Shown here in pieces: positions 22,949 to 34,135 of a stretch of 64,000 nucleotides of DNA. A program made the position numbers and the translations under genes. The stretch lies in the NCBI RefSeq assembly GCF_000687475.1, contig NC_057316.1:6138001-6202000 (forward strand). The letters are read 5' to 3'. The DNA is from Ustilaginoidea virens (Eukaryota; Ascomycota; Sordariomycetes; Hypocreales; Clavicipitaceae). Within the stretch, counting starts at the first letter, position 1, and each line of letters begins with the position of its first letter. The notes beneath the pieces are model-generated. The model did no database searches and was not told the DNA's origin. It was given only the letters and a program-made list of their open reading frames with translations.

Positions 22949-24241
22949 TCATCGACCCTTGAACGTTTCTTTCCACCCACCCTTCTCAAACAACCACAGC
23001 GCTTCGGTTGCGTACGCCCTGCTACCGCGGTGACCACCTTCTCCTGCCGCTGCCTCCATCAAGCTTTCCAATACTCTGCCTTTCTTTACAGCCGCCCAAA
23101 TACCAGTCGCGATGGGGTCATTCTCTGTTTTCCCCCACTCACCTTGGCCAAGACGGAATAAGATCCTCCCAAGAGTTTGATAAGCCATGCATCTCTGCGC
23201 TGGGACGGCACTCCGGGCCAAGCGTGCCAGTTCTGCGACTGTATACCCAGCTGCTTCAGGCGCTTCTCCATGATGATGAAGTCCCTTGGTGGACGGGATG
23301 GAACGACTGACTCTAGGAGAGAGAAAACGCCCCCGAAAGTCGAATCGAAGAGCGGAAACAGATATCTCAGGATGAGGATAGTAGGGTGAGTCTTGGTCGG
23401 CAGGGCTGTCCGTACTCGGCACTGGAGCCATCCAAGCAAGTTTACTAGGGTCAGCGGGCAAATTCGGAAAGTATTTCTCGTGCAGAGCCGCCAGGAAGTT
23501 GGGATCTGAAGGATCCAGATCCGGGAGGTTCGGCGCCGCAGGGAAGTGGATAGATCTGGGCTGGTCAGTGATGGGAAACAGTTCCGGCGGAATCTGCGCT
23601 GGAGCCGAATCCTCGTCGTAATCGTCTACCGTCTTCGTATGTCCGGAGCCTCCACTGGTCGCCGCATTTATTCCCAGGGGCGTTTTCGGATGCGTAGACT
23701 CGGAAAGTCCTTGAACCGATTCCTGTGCCGACCGGGAAAGTGTGGATTGTGCTGGATTTGATTGCGGCGCGGAAGATTCTTGGGATTCTGGGGCTTCTCG
23801 GTCGGCGCCTTGCTGAGGATTATCGAAAGGCGAAGGCGATGGCTCGTCAATGTTTGCACGCTGGAGCAGTCGCTGTATCAAGGCGGGGTTGAAGCCAGTC
23901 ATGATATCATCCTGGGCCTGGGCTATTTCTTGAGGAGTCATGCTGGCTAGTTTTTGCCTATTTTCTTGATCGATTCGCATTCTTTCCATGTCATCGAAGC
24001 CAGGAAACTGAGTTTGGCTTCTCCGAGCCCCAGGCGATGAATTTCCCCGTGACTGGTCTGAGGGCAACGCCGTGCCTTTGCCACCAGTCTCGGACCGCTG
24101 CTGCCTGAATGCGGACGTTCTCCATCGCTTCTTATGTTGCGGAAACCCTGTCGAGGTCAGAGGAGGGGTAGGAAACACGACGGGCTTTTTTTCCAGGGTA
24201 TCCCTTTCCACGATATCACCTATGAGAAGCGTCGGGTCCAT
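22949..24241 (-). CDS. RNA polymerase II-associated protein RBA50/RPAP1 homologue
   Basis: A single exon encodes 430 residues. RBA50/RPAP1 proteins act in the cytoplasm in assembly and nuclear import of RNA polymerase II. The N-terminus has the LIGDIVERD motif typical of fungal members. Residues of about 85 to 130 match the RPAP1 N-terminal domain, including ASMTPQEIAQAQDDIM and the LIQRLLQRA helix. A disordered Ser/Pro-rich stretch follows. Residues of about 230 to 365 match the RPAP1 C-terminal domain: the LDPSDPNFLAALHEKYFPNLP segment, the TD-containing loop, and ALRFDFRGR. The chain is short, like yeast RBA50 and unlike the long animal RPAP1. Motif pairs CGGAGTA/TACTCCG lie about 135-220 bases upstream of the start. 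Confidence 0.88.
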   Translation of the reverse strand: MDPTLLIGDIVERDTLEKKPVVFPTPPLTSTGFPQHKKRWRTSAFRQQRSETGGKGTALPSDQSRGNSSPGARRSQTQFPGFDDMERMRIDQENRQKLASMTPQEIAQAQDDIMTGFNPALIQRLLQRANIDEPSPSPFDNPQQGADREAPESQESSAPQSNPAQSTLSRSAQESVQGLSESTHPKTPLGINAATSGGSGHTKTVDDYDEDSAPAQIPPELFPITDQPRSIHFPAAPNLPDLDPSDPNFLAALHEKYFPNLPADPSKLAWMAPVPSTDSPADQDSPYYPHPEISVSALRFDFRGRFLSPRVSRSIPSTKGLHHHGEAPEAAGYTVAELARLARSAVPAQRCMAYQTLGRILFRLGQGEWGKTENDPIATGIWAAVKKGRVLESLMEAAAGEGGHRGSRAYATEALWLFEKGGWKETFKGR

Positions 24242-26076
24242 GATGCAGAGTTGGCAAATAGGTCAGTCAGTATCCACGGGGTTTGGCGTTGTCGAAGTCG
24301 AGGGCTGACAAAGCAGCAGCGCGTGGGGCTGATTAAATTTTTTGTGGCACCTCGTACGGAGCCTTACGTACCTTACGGAGTACCCACGTTGGGTCGGTCG
24401 TAGGTCGTGTGGGGGCAGCCCCGCCTGATGGCTTTGCCAAATACAGGAACAGTACTCCGTAGGTAGATTACTACATCTCCAGATATGACACAAGTGCCTA
24501 GTAGGAGGTAAATAAATACCTTAGGAACCTAACCTATACCTGGCCAGATACGTCCGATGAAGAGCAAACTCAAGCACTTGCTTATTCCTTCAATTCTTGC
24601 CTCGTATGCTTTCCTCTCTCACGGGAGCTGAATTTCAACCAGGACTCATCTGTTGGTGTACCCATGTCTCCACGTTGGACCAAAGCGGCAAGGACCTTTA
24701 GATGCGAGGTAGGTTGCACCAAAGTGACGCCCTGAGCGGCATTCCCTTGATCTGTAAGAAACCGCCCAAATCATGAACTGATGCGATGGCGCAGATGAAC
24801 ACTCACTCGCTCCATCGTCAAACTGTGCGATGGGACGCTATGTTCACCTCGGGCTGGCAAGCAAACACCAGCCAACAAGCACCGCCACGCCATTGACACC
24901 CCTATCAGCACTGTTGCTGCTCATGACTTCCATTTGCTCGACCCGACCGTTCCAGATCAAATGCCAGCTCGCTTTTGGCTACCCAAGGGACCATACCCTG
25001 CGTACTGTACTCGAGTGCTCGGGGGCCCGCTAGTGCCAATGTTTCTTTTGCTGCAGTCACACGAGGTCTACAACAGGTATCTGTGCTGTCTGGTGTCTTA
25101 TCAGGCTGGGGCCGACGAGTGGGTACCGTCAAGGTCAGTACATGTAACATTCCTGGTACATATCAATGTTTACGTACCGCTATAGGCAGACAATGCCAGC
25201 GGGCGCGGCGCGGGCTGAAGTTCTGGTGACTGCGGTGCATTTTCAGCACCCGGGCACTACTTCGTACTGTATACATCAATTACTCCGTGACTGAGCTGAG
25301 CAGCTCTCTCAAAAGTCGCTGCCATTGTTATGCAACAAAAACAGGCACAGGCCACATCTCAGACCTATTTTTAAAATTTGCAACCTGGCTAGAGCTTGAC
25401 GGACGGATAAACAAAGCCCGTCGCTTATGACCGTTATATACCTGCCTGCATGATGAAAACAACATTGAACTCTACGGAGTAGCGCGCAGACTTTTACCTT
25501 GGTACATGTACCTTAGGGTATGTACCTAAGGTACCTTAGGTGCCCATGGTAACAGACGTCCCCACCCTGCCACATCAACTGATGTGGTAAACGGGACATG
25601 AAAGTGAAACGACCGCATGTTGATGACATTATCTGTAGCATCGAGGGCTATTGAGCCTCTTCACTCATGGATTTGTCGTGCCGGGTGTGGTTTTCGTCCA
25701 TCATGTCTGGGTGTTTGCTGCACTACTCCACATCTTGGAACTGAAACCTGGGACAACGCAACCAGCAATACTCGTGCACACTGGGAAGGGGCTTTGTTAA
25801 GTGGAGTGAGTGGTTGATGCGTGAAACAACCGCGCAGGATGGCATCGCGCTCCACCAGACGTCTCGGGTTCAAATCAAAAGCACTGACGCCACTGCTCGA
25901 GTGCTTTAGTGCCGATGCTCGTGAGAGAGCACTTAGCAAACCGACCGACCTTGGGTGTGAGTGTGAGGGAACTGCAACGGACGGAGTCGACTTGCCTTCC
26001 TTGCATGTGGCTGGCTACTTGGTACCAACCAGCTGACGATATGTACTACTGGCCAGATGCGCAACGCCCCATGTGT

Positions 26077-26145
26077 TATTTTATTCATTCATTTATTTAT
26101 TTATTTATATTTATTTGTATATTTATATATTTATTTATTTATTTG
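26077..26145. repeat. ATTT tetranucleotide microsatellite
   Basis: A run of ATTT/TTTA units with TATA interruptions is the most AT-rich part of the window. It is non-coding. Confidence 0.9.
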
Positions 26146-26250
26146 TTGGATGGCCGAAGCAAGCCAGAGGAGGCCAGCGGATAACGCACTGGTAAAGGGA
26201 ACCAGAGCACTGCACCGCATTTCAACAAGTAGCAATCCTCAATCTTGGAT

Positions 26251-26310
26251 CGTGTCGCCGTGTCGTCGTGTCGTCGTGTCGCCGTGTCGTCGTGTCGATC
26301 GTGTCGTGTC
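26251..26310. repeat. GTGTCGYC imperfect tandem array
   Basis: About seven units of GTGTCGCC or GTGTCGTC are followed by shorter GTGTC units. The array is GC-rich and directly follows the AT-rich microsatellite by about 100 bases. Confidence 0.85.
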
Positions 26311-27129
26311 CTGGTCTCCACAGCTCGTCCTGCAACCCGCTCCGTCGGCGCCCCTCCCTCTCTTCGGCTTGATGGCTGATGGGTCCCTGCAACATCCCAA
26401 CCCAGCAGGAACGACCAATGACCGTTCGATGTGGTTGGCTGGTCGGAGCGACCGGGGGTTTTGCACAGATGGGCCCATCTTGCATGACAGCAGCCAAATT
26501 TTGTTGGTTCGAACTTCGAACCAGGCTTCTTCTTTAGCCTCTTTTGTTTGATTGACTCAACTACCTCCGAGGTACCCAAGGTAGGTCTGGGACAAGACTC
26601 AGGAGGGAGGTACAATCGCCGTACGGAGGAACTGCGCCTCATCATCTGGCTCCAGGAAGTACCGGCCTCCTACCCACCAGGTGGCCACCCCCCCCCCTTC
26701 CCCACCCAAATGCGCAGATAGTATATTGTTTCTTTGTGCGATCGCTGGCCAGGAGGTAGCTTGGGTACCTCCTCTTTGGAGGTACGTATCTATGTGTACT
26801 GTGCAGTGTGCAGTGTGCAGTGTGCAGTGTGCCTTATGGGCTGCCTGCAACGGGCTTTGGAACCCTGGTCTGAGGCTTATGAGGGTCCCTACGGTTTGCC
26901 ATCCTCTCGACTTTGTTGGTGTTTTGTGGACGTCCAGCTTCTCCGTATTTCGCCTTCTGTTTCCGTCTAATGCCATCACTATTATTACACTGAGGCCAGC
27001 TCGTCATGCCGGCTTTTATACTCGCGTAGTATTTCTGTCTCGCTCGACTCTTCAAGCTGGCCTCTGCCCATTCGCTCCCTTGTCCCCTTTCATCTCCTCC
27101 CCGTTTGCCCCCATTCTGCTTCCGCCTTC

Positions 27130-27215
27130 TGGCCCCTTCCTGCCCTTCCTGCCCTTCCTGCCCTTCCTGCCTCGCCTTCCTCGCCTTCCTCCCCCTTCCT
27201 CCCCCTTCCTGGCCC
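27130..27215 (+). repeat. CT-rich tandem repeats (CCTTCCTGC and CCTTCCTC)
   Basis: Four copies of CCTTCCTGC are followed by CCTTCCTCG and CCTTCCTCC units inside a longer pyrimidine tract. It lies about 1.2 kb before the HPC2 start codon on the coding strand and may belong to its promoter. Confidence 0.8.
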
Positions 27216-28450
27216 AGGCTGGCTCCTTCCCCCTTTTGTGTCCTCGGTTGCCTTGAATCGCGGTCGTGGCCCCCCGTCCGTGGTGGTCATGACTGTAGTA
27301 GATGTGATGCCCTGTGTTTCATTCATTCTGCCTGATCAAGCCGTCATGCCCCGTTTTTCCTTCGAGTATACTAGTGCATGTGGGATAAGAATTGTTGATA
27401 GTTGTTCCGAAAACTGTAGCCATTTCCAAATTCCAGCCCCATCTTTCGTCGTCGTTGCTGAACCCCCCCCTCGACTTTCCCTCCCTTCCCTTTTCCACAC
27501 TTCTTCACCACCTCAACCACCTTCCGTCAACCAAATAAAAAAAAAATTTAAACCAACCTCGCGGCATCGATTTTCCTGTGTCGCAGCGTCCTCTTCATCG
27601 CCAAAGCCAGATCATCTTATGCAGCCATCACTGCTGTATCCGATGCCATAGCCTGCTTCGTCTGAGACTGTGCATCGGGTCAAGTTTTGGACGGTTTGCC
27701 AGGCGGTGTCTGGCCGCGGCACCTGCCCGACCGCGCACCTTTTCTTCTTGAGGCTATTCACAACCCGACACCTCTAGGGGGTGTCCCCATGCTGGTATTG
27801 CGTCCGCGCACCAGCACTCTGGTCATTTTCCAGCCAGTCACATCGGTCCGCCCCACGCCCTGCACCACCAACCAACCAAGTCGCGCCTTGGAAGGCTCTC
27901 TGACCCCCCATCACTGGAGCCACACGCCATCGCATCCTCGCCAATACACCCCTAGCTTTTGGCGTCACCTACCTTGATTTCAAGAAAATCTCCATGGCAG
28001 AACCGCACTGCGGACTTTTGAGCGTCTGGCACCCCCCGACATTCTTTTCTATTCCCTCTTATCTTTTCTGCTGCCTCCCGTCCACATCCTAAGTCGTTTG
28101 GCGCCCGGCCGTCACCCCGCTTCGCATCCATACCGAATCCCCCAAGACGCCCTCGGCACCGTCCATCAAGCGGTTGATTGCCACACCTGTTCGTCCATAC
28201 TCGGGATCTTCTGATGTAAATTCCGCGAGGCAATAATACTCGCCAATTACGACTCTTGTTTCATGACGGTTATTACTTGACGTGCTGCGGTAGAGCTCAA
28301 ATCCTCACACGTCTACTGGCGACCCCGGATACAGTTTGAGTGCGCCATAGCTGCCTTCTCCACCACTTTAAAGTCTATACACGATCCCACCGCACTAAGA
28401 TTCCCGTGTCTTTCGGCGGCCTTTGCACATTCGCGTCCGTCGCTGGAACA

Positions 28451-30382
28451 ATGGACAAGGACCGCGGAGAGATTGTAGTCGGGGATCAGTCTCAAGCACA
28501 TCGTTCATTGGCCTTTCAACAATATCAAGAACCGTCCCCGGACAACAGTGCCACCAGTGGACGCGCGCCTCCACAAAAACGCTACGATTTCGTTGACGGC
28601 CAGTGGGTTCAGCTCACTGCTGCAGGCCTTCCGCGCAAAAAGCCGGGCCGGAAACCCGGCACGACTTTGAAGCCCAAGACCGCCGATAGTCCCGACCAGG
28701 CAAAGGCGCGGAAGCAGCGAAAGCCTCGAGATCCTAGTGTTCCACCGCTTCAGCGCAAGCGTAAGATCGCTCCTGCCTCGGAAGCTGACGGAGACTCCGA
28801 CACGTCAAGAACTGCCTTTAATCACCACAACATGGACACAACCTCTCTGTCCCAACACCAAAAACGTCAACATTCAGAGTCCTCACCAAAGATGGCCAAG
28901 AGGGAGGGATATCCTGGGTCGATGCAAAGCATCTTAAACGCCCATTCGTCTGCTACAACATCTCCATCCGCCAGCACATCCATCCCCGTCCGAAGTAGCG
29001 GGCTCAGCTACGACCCCATTCGCGGCAATTATGACCCCGTTCGAGAAACCCTCACGTCCAGAATTTCGAACTCTTACTCGTCTACGTCTGGATCACCACG
29101 CGGCCCAACACAAACGACGAATCGATCTCCGTCAATAGCTAGTTTGATTGAGCCGCCAGCTCGCCCTGCCACCTCTCCTGGCCTGTCCAAACACGGGCAT
29201 GCTGCTGATTCTGCCCACGGTCGGCTGCAAGCCAAGGACTCTTCATCGATACCGCCATCAACTTCAGTCGTTGGCGCTCGCCATACCACGTCGGCAAATT
29301 CGGCGAGAGACGGCGTTCCTGCCCCAGCCCAAAAACCAGTTGTAAATCATGCAAACTTCACTACAATATCCAACGGTCCGATTCGAAAAGCGTCGCCTAA
29401 AATCAAGCCGGCTCTCGGCGTATCTACCCCAAGAACAGATGCCTTGGACGACTTCCAGGACGGCGAGGGCCGATCCATCTTGGATTTCGGAAAGGCTCGC
29501 CCCGGGGAGGAACTCCAGGCCCCGACTATTGTGCTAAGCATTCCCATCGAGGCTGGGGAGACCAACAAGTATGTCAATTTCATGCGCTTGGCTGAAGATA
29601 GGTACGGATGGGATGCCCTCCATCCACGCCTGGCTGCCAACCGAGACCGGAAAGCACGTATCGCCGCCGCCACGGCTTCATTGGAAAAGACAGAACTTGG
29701 CCGCGAGTCTGGTGATGAGATGTCGGTGGATCTCTCCGACGGCGAGGGTAGCAACCCCGAAAATGGAGTGGCCAGCGGCCCAGAGACACAGTTGAAGCCT
29801 AAGAAGAAGAGAAATTTCAAGGAAGATCAGTACGATGTCCAGGACGACTTTGTCGACGATTCTGAGCTACTATGGGAAGCCCAAGCAGCGGCCAGCCGAG
29901 ACGGCTTTTTCGTCTATTCAGGTCCTCTGGTGCCCGAGATGGAGAAGCCTTCAATGTGAGTTTAAGATTGTCCAATCAACCCTGGGCTTCAAGTGGCGAA
30001 ACTAACATGTACACTCAGACCTCATGAACGACCCAAACGTGGTCGCGGCAGTCGGGGAGGCCGCGGCAGTCGAGGCTCGACAAGGGGCGGCGGCACTGGC
30101 ACTGGCACTGGCACTGGCGCTGGCGCCGGCGCCGGCTCAGGTGCAGGCACAGGCACAGGCGCAGGCGCAGGCACAGGTACAGGCACAAGCCGTGGCGGTG
30201 GCCCAGGATCTCGCGGGGGCTCAATTGCCCGGAAGCCTCGAATTACGAAAGCGGAGAGATTGCAACGCGAGCGCGAAAAGGCAGAGCGTGAAAGCATGGC
30301 CCAGGTTTCAAAGACGCCCGCGAATGGATACGTGCTTCAGCCTCTAACGCCGGCGCATCCCGTCAGCGAGCTGGGAGCTTAG
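28451..30382 (+). CDS. HPC2: HIR histone chaperone subunit HPC2 (ubinuclein family)
   Basis: Exons 28451-29955 and 30019-30382 encode 622 residues; the 63-nt intron splits an Ile codon. HPC2 is a subunit of the HIR complex, which deposits H3-H4 independently of replication and represses histone genes. The diagnostic feature is the HPC2-related (ubinuclein) domain at about residues 455-500: NFKEDQYDVQDDFVDDSELLWE followed by GFFVYSGPLVP. The N-terminal 450 residues are Ser/Pro-rich and disordered, with AT-hook-like KKPGRKPG and Lys/Arg-rich blocks near residues 55-100. After the domain, exon 2 begins with Arg/Gly-rich segments and a Gly-Thr/Gly-Ala dipeptide repeat, and ends in a basic helix (ITKAERLQREREKAERE). 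No ATG lies in frame upstream of 28451, which decides the start. Confidence 0.88.
30088..30190 (+). repeat. Coding minisatellite for Gly-Thr/Gly-Ala repeat in HPC2
   Basis: Hexamers of the type GGCACT, GGCGCT and GGCACA repeat about seventeen times in frame within exon 2 of HPC2. They encode alternating Gly with Thr or Ala. The unit length of six keeps the frame, so length change would be tolerated. Confidence 0.9.
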
Positions 30383-31791
30383 AGGGCCCCCAGTTACCGG
30401 TCGCCTTACGCCTGATTCTCTCCGTCACAGCAGACGACGATACATGCATGACCTTTGGTGGACTTGCTCCACCCGCGCTGCTCGTCTCCTCCCTCTTCCC
30501 CCTGTTCAGTGCATTTCCGTGGCGCACGTAATATTCTTATCGGAGTTTGTATTTGGGAACTATCGGCGACGGTGGCAGGCAGCCTGGAGAGGAGAGAGAG
30601 AGGCGAGATGGGATCAAGGAGGTTTCGTTTGCCCGCCGATATTGTGCGGGATACCTAGTCGCCTTTTGTTGGAGTGAGTGGAGAGCATGCAATGATGACC
30701 ATCATCCAAGGTTGGTTTTTCTTTCCCCTATGTAACCCCTTCCGCTTTCCCCCCTCCTTTTCCCCTTTTCTCCTTTTCCTTTGCACAGCGGCTTTGCAAG
30801 TCATGTAAAAGACGACGAAGCTTTGTGCTGTTATGGCGTTGGGGTGATTGGTATTGATAGCTGAAGGGGGGTCATGCGGACTGCGACTGGGGTGGAATCC
30901 TGTAGAATACGTGTCCGCTGTGTTTCGCCCGTTGCAGCAGAGACAGCAGCATCCGGAGGCACACACTTGCATTGTAAGCTTTTGTACATGAGTTTGCCGC
31001 ATCCAATGCCGCACAGCAATGCCAAATCACGGCAGACGTAAGGGGAAAGCGTACGGGACAAGGTGGGACAAGGTGAATGTTGCGTCTTGCGTTCGGTTGG
31101 GCTGGTTTCCGTAGTTTCCAATCGTGGGAAGAGATTCTTGTCAGCTACCTTGCGAAGCCGGCACAGGAATAGGAAAGGACGAGTGTGCATGACATGACAC
31201 GACACGACACGACACGACACGACACGACACGACACGACACGACGTGCAGGGGGGCTCTCACATCCATTCCATCCATTATGAATGAATCCCATACCCTAGG
31301 CATCTTTAGCATATGAGCTAGTCCGTGGGCTGGTTTTTCATCACATCCACCTTTGCTTTATAGGGACGTTATCAAGAGGGAGCAAGAGTTTGGCCGCTCC
31401 AGGTTGCGGGACGAGGGGAGTCCATCAATGCTTACTATGTACCTATCTTGACCGGCTGCCGACATCATGGCGGCTCGGCTTCAACTACCCAGACCTAGAC
31501 CTGGGCAAAGCATCGCCATGGCGTAGCAGTCCATGCTTGCCTTTGCACGGGTCTGCCCATCTCGTACAGACATGCCAGCGTTGAACCATCTCCCCCTCTT
31601 TCCCCCCTGCCCCCCCTTCCCCCTTTTTTTTTGTTCCTTTTCCCGCGTTCGCCACTTCACAAACCGATGACGCGCTTTGTCCGCCCAGGTTTTTGTACTC
31701 GGGGAAAATATCGTAATATTGTGCGAAGAAGGGAAGAAGAAGAAGAAGACAAGACAGAAACAGGGGGGCCTTGGTTTGCCTGTGCTTCATT
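30383..31791. other. Convergent intergenic region between HPC2 and GGA gene
   Basis: There is no supported gene. The two 3' ends face each other here. A GACAC pentamer array lies at 31196-31243, a C/T-rich run near 31595-31640, and an AAGAAG run near 31725-31750. Confidence 0.55.
31196..31243. repeat. GACAC pentanucleotide microsatellite
   Basis: There are nine perfect GACAC units plus a partial unit in non-coding DNA downstream of HPC2. Confidence 0.95.
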
Positions 31792-33547
31792 TCATGCAAT
31801 GCTAACCTCGGGAATCTCGCCCGTTTCGTTCTTCTGCTCGTTGGCGACCTGGTACGTCGCCCTCCACCTCAGCTTGACAGAGTCTACTTTTCGAGAGCGA
31901 TTGCCAGCGTGCCATACCTGGACGTGCTGGGTGATTCCGCGGCTCTGCTTGGGGGCGAGGTCGCGACCAGTCTGGGGGGTGAGCTGTAGCTCGTAGCCCT
32001 GCGAGTGGGGGAAAAAGAAAGAACAGCACGAGAGGAGGTCGAGATTAGTGCGAGCTGCGAAATCGGGAGTTGGGGCTCTCTTGTGGGTGTGCTTACTGAC
32101 CTTGGTGACGGCAAGCTGGAAGTGGAGTCCAGTGAGGGCCTGGGCCGAGTTGTTGGAAAAGGAAAAGGTCATGGTGATGGGGATGGATCGGGGGCCGGAG
32201 CCACCACGGTTGGCCAAAAAGTCGATGCGCAGCTGAGATTCGTTGATGGTGCCTCTGTGCTCTCTGGGTTTGTCCGCCGCTGGTGGAGGAGGAAGAGACG
32301 AGGAGAAGCTCCACTCGTCGTCGCCGTCGTCGTTGGATACAGTTGGCGCTGATTGCTGAGGCGTCGACGTCGAGGTAAGCTGCAGAGAGGCAAACGGGTC
32401 GGCTGGGGCTGGATGATGGGCGGGCGGCCTTGGCTGCTCCTGGAGCGACGGCTGCGGCGTGCCCGTCTGCGAGGTTGCGGGCGACGTGAAGGAGGCGAAT
32501 TGCGAGAAGGAGCTGGATAAATTCGACATGTTGCCGCTCGCACTATTGTCTCGTGTCACGGACGACAGCAGGGCCGGACCAGGGATGTCTGAAGAGAAAA
32601 AAAAGAAGCACAACATGTCAGTCAGTGTCAAGTCTTTGGGGCATGTCGATTGCACATTTCATTTTCATGGCAAAACGGGAGGGAAGACTCTGGCTTTTTT
32701 TTCTTTTCTTTTTTTTCTTTTTTTTCTTTTCCCCCAAGAGCCGCACTTACTCTGATTAGCCCCAAAGCCAAGAGCGATATTGCCCTCTGGGCTAAAACTG
32801 CTCGAGCTGCCGCCAATGTCGAGCCCCAGGAGATCGTTTTCCAAGCCGTTGGCCTGCGAGCTCCCGCCAGCAGCAGCGCTGTTGTTTCCGTCGGCATTGC
32901 CGGCTGCGTCACCGTCGAAATCTATCAGCGACAGTTCGTTTGCTGCGGATCCGGCACCCGGTGGTGATGATGATGATGACGGCTTGGGCGCAGGTAGGGG
33001 CGGTGCGCCAGCCGCAACCCTCGCCGCCCCTTCCATGTCCCCCTGCTTCATAAGTCTGTATCGTTCTGCAGTCCGATGGATGCTGTCGTTGATCTCTAGT
33101 AACCGAGCAACGGCTTCGTGATCGTCCGACTCTTCCTCGCACATCTTCTGGATCTTGGGCTGCGCGCTTTGCAGGGCTGAAGCTAGCTCACTGAACACAT
33201 CCCCGTCCGACATGACGTCCCCCGGCTTGAAGGCCTCGAGCCGCTCTTCCAGCAGCCTGGCCTTGGCTTGAATCTTGGCCACCTCTTCTGCCGCCTTGGC
33301 GCGGTAGTCGGTTCTCGATCGGGTGTCGTAGCCGGCCATTACTTTCATGAGGCGGTTTGCTTCTCGAAGATCTTCGGGTGAGCCGCGGCGAATGAGCTCT
33401 TGAAGCTTTGCCGACTGGGCTTCCTTTTCCTCCTCCTCCATTTCCTCGGCCGATTTCAGGTTCTGGGTGTTGTGAAATGGTTAGCAAGGGTGACGCCGGC
33501 TTCAATGCATCCATGTCATCATCAGGTGTTGCTAACAAAAAAGATGG

Positions 33548-33584
<37 letters not shown>

Positions 33585-34135
33585 ACACTCACGTCGCTCG
33601 GGTTCAGAACAGCAGCATCTTCTCGTCGGATTTCGGGAAACATGTAGCCCTTGTAGCTCAGAAGGCGATGCATGTCGCGAATAAAGCCCAGGTCCTCCTT
33701 GTAGCGGCTGGTTTCGCAGATGGTGACGCGCCATTCTTCGATGGCCTCGAGAATTTTGGCCTGAACCCTGGTTGCGCGCATAGGGGGTCGCTCAGGGAAT
33801 CTGCGCACCAGCTCGTTGAGAAAGTCCTTGGTGCTGATCTGCAGGTGGAAGGGATAGCCGCAGTTCTTGACGCATATATCGAGGAGGCTGAGAGCGAGGA
33901 GGGCGACATTGGGGTTTCGGTGGTTGATGTAGCTGACCATCATGGTGGCTGCTTCACGAGGGGCCGAGCCTTTCTTGCTGTTGATCAGATCGGCAATCTC
34001 CAGACTCAGGGCCAGATTCGGCTCGTAGTTTTCGGGGCTGCAGGCGCCTTGGATGAAGCGCTGAAGCTGTGACGGGGCATGGCCAAACTCGGTCCAGCGA
34101 TCCCTCGCCGCCGCCCTTGCTGAAGCGGCCTCCAT
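31792..34135 (-). CDS. GGA-type ARF-binding clathrin adaptor
   Basis: Four exons, in coding order 33593-34135, 32751-33462, 32101-32588 and 31792-31998, encode 649 residues with consistent phases. GGA proteins sort cargo between the trans-Golgi network and endosomes, binding ARF-GTP and clathrin. The VHS domain spans about residues 15-145 (ALSLLDICVKNCGYPFHLQI, then FLNELVRRFPERPP). The GAT domain follows at about 182-300 (SAEEMEEEEKEAQSAKLQELIRRGSPEDLREAN). A Ser/Gly-rich hinge with acidic-LIDFDG and DLLGLDI motifs fits clathrin-box-like sequences. The C-terminal gamma-adaptin ear is at about 535-649. An earlier in-frame TTG exists but the ATG at 34135 fits the family's N-terminus. Intron 1 carries a 36-base T run on the coding strand. 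Introns are 130, 162 and 102 nt. Confidence 0.92.
33548..33583. repeat. Poly(A/T) tract of 36 bases inside GGA intron 1
   Basis: On the coding (minus) strand this is a run of 36 T beginning about ten bases after the GTGAGT donor of the first GGA intron. Confidence 0.9.

Larger units (their letters stand above)
24242..28450. other. 4.2-kb divergent intergenic region between RBA50 and HPC2
   Basis: No gene is supported. Contents include CGGAGTA or TACTCCG at 24376-24382, 24453-24459, 25281-25287 and 25475-25481, and a dense GGTACCTTAGG-type block at about 25500-25545. It also holds an ATTT array (26077-26145), a GTGTCGYC array (26251-26310), a GTGTGCA array (about 26800-26832), and a CT-rich promoter-like tract with repeated CCTTCCTGC (about 27060-27240). 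A second pyrimidine-rich stretch lies just before the HPC2 gene (27440-27600 and 28000-28100). Confidence 0.55.

Noticed and set aside
22949..24241. Transposable element coding sequence anywhere in the window
   Set aside because: No transposase, reverse transcriptase or integrase motif was found on either strand. All large frames are explained by cellular genes.
26161..26240. Possible second tRNA near the ATTT array
   Set aside because: No cloverleaf with B box GGTTCRANNCC could be drawn.
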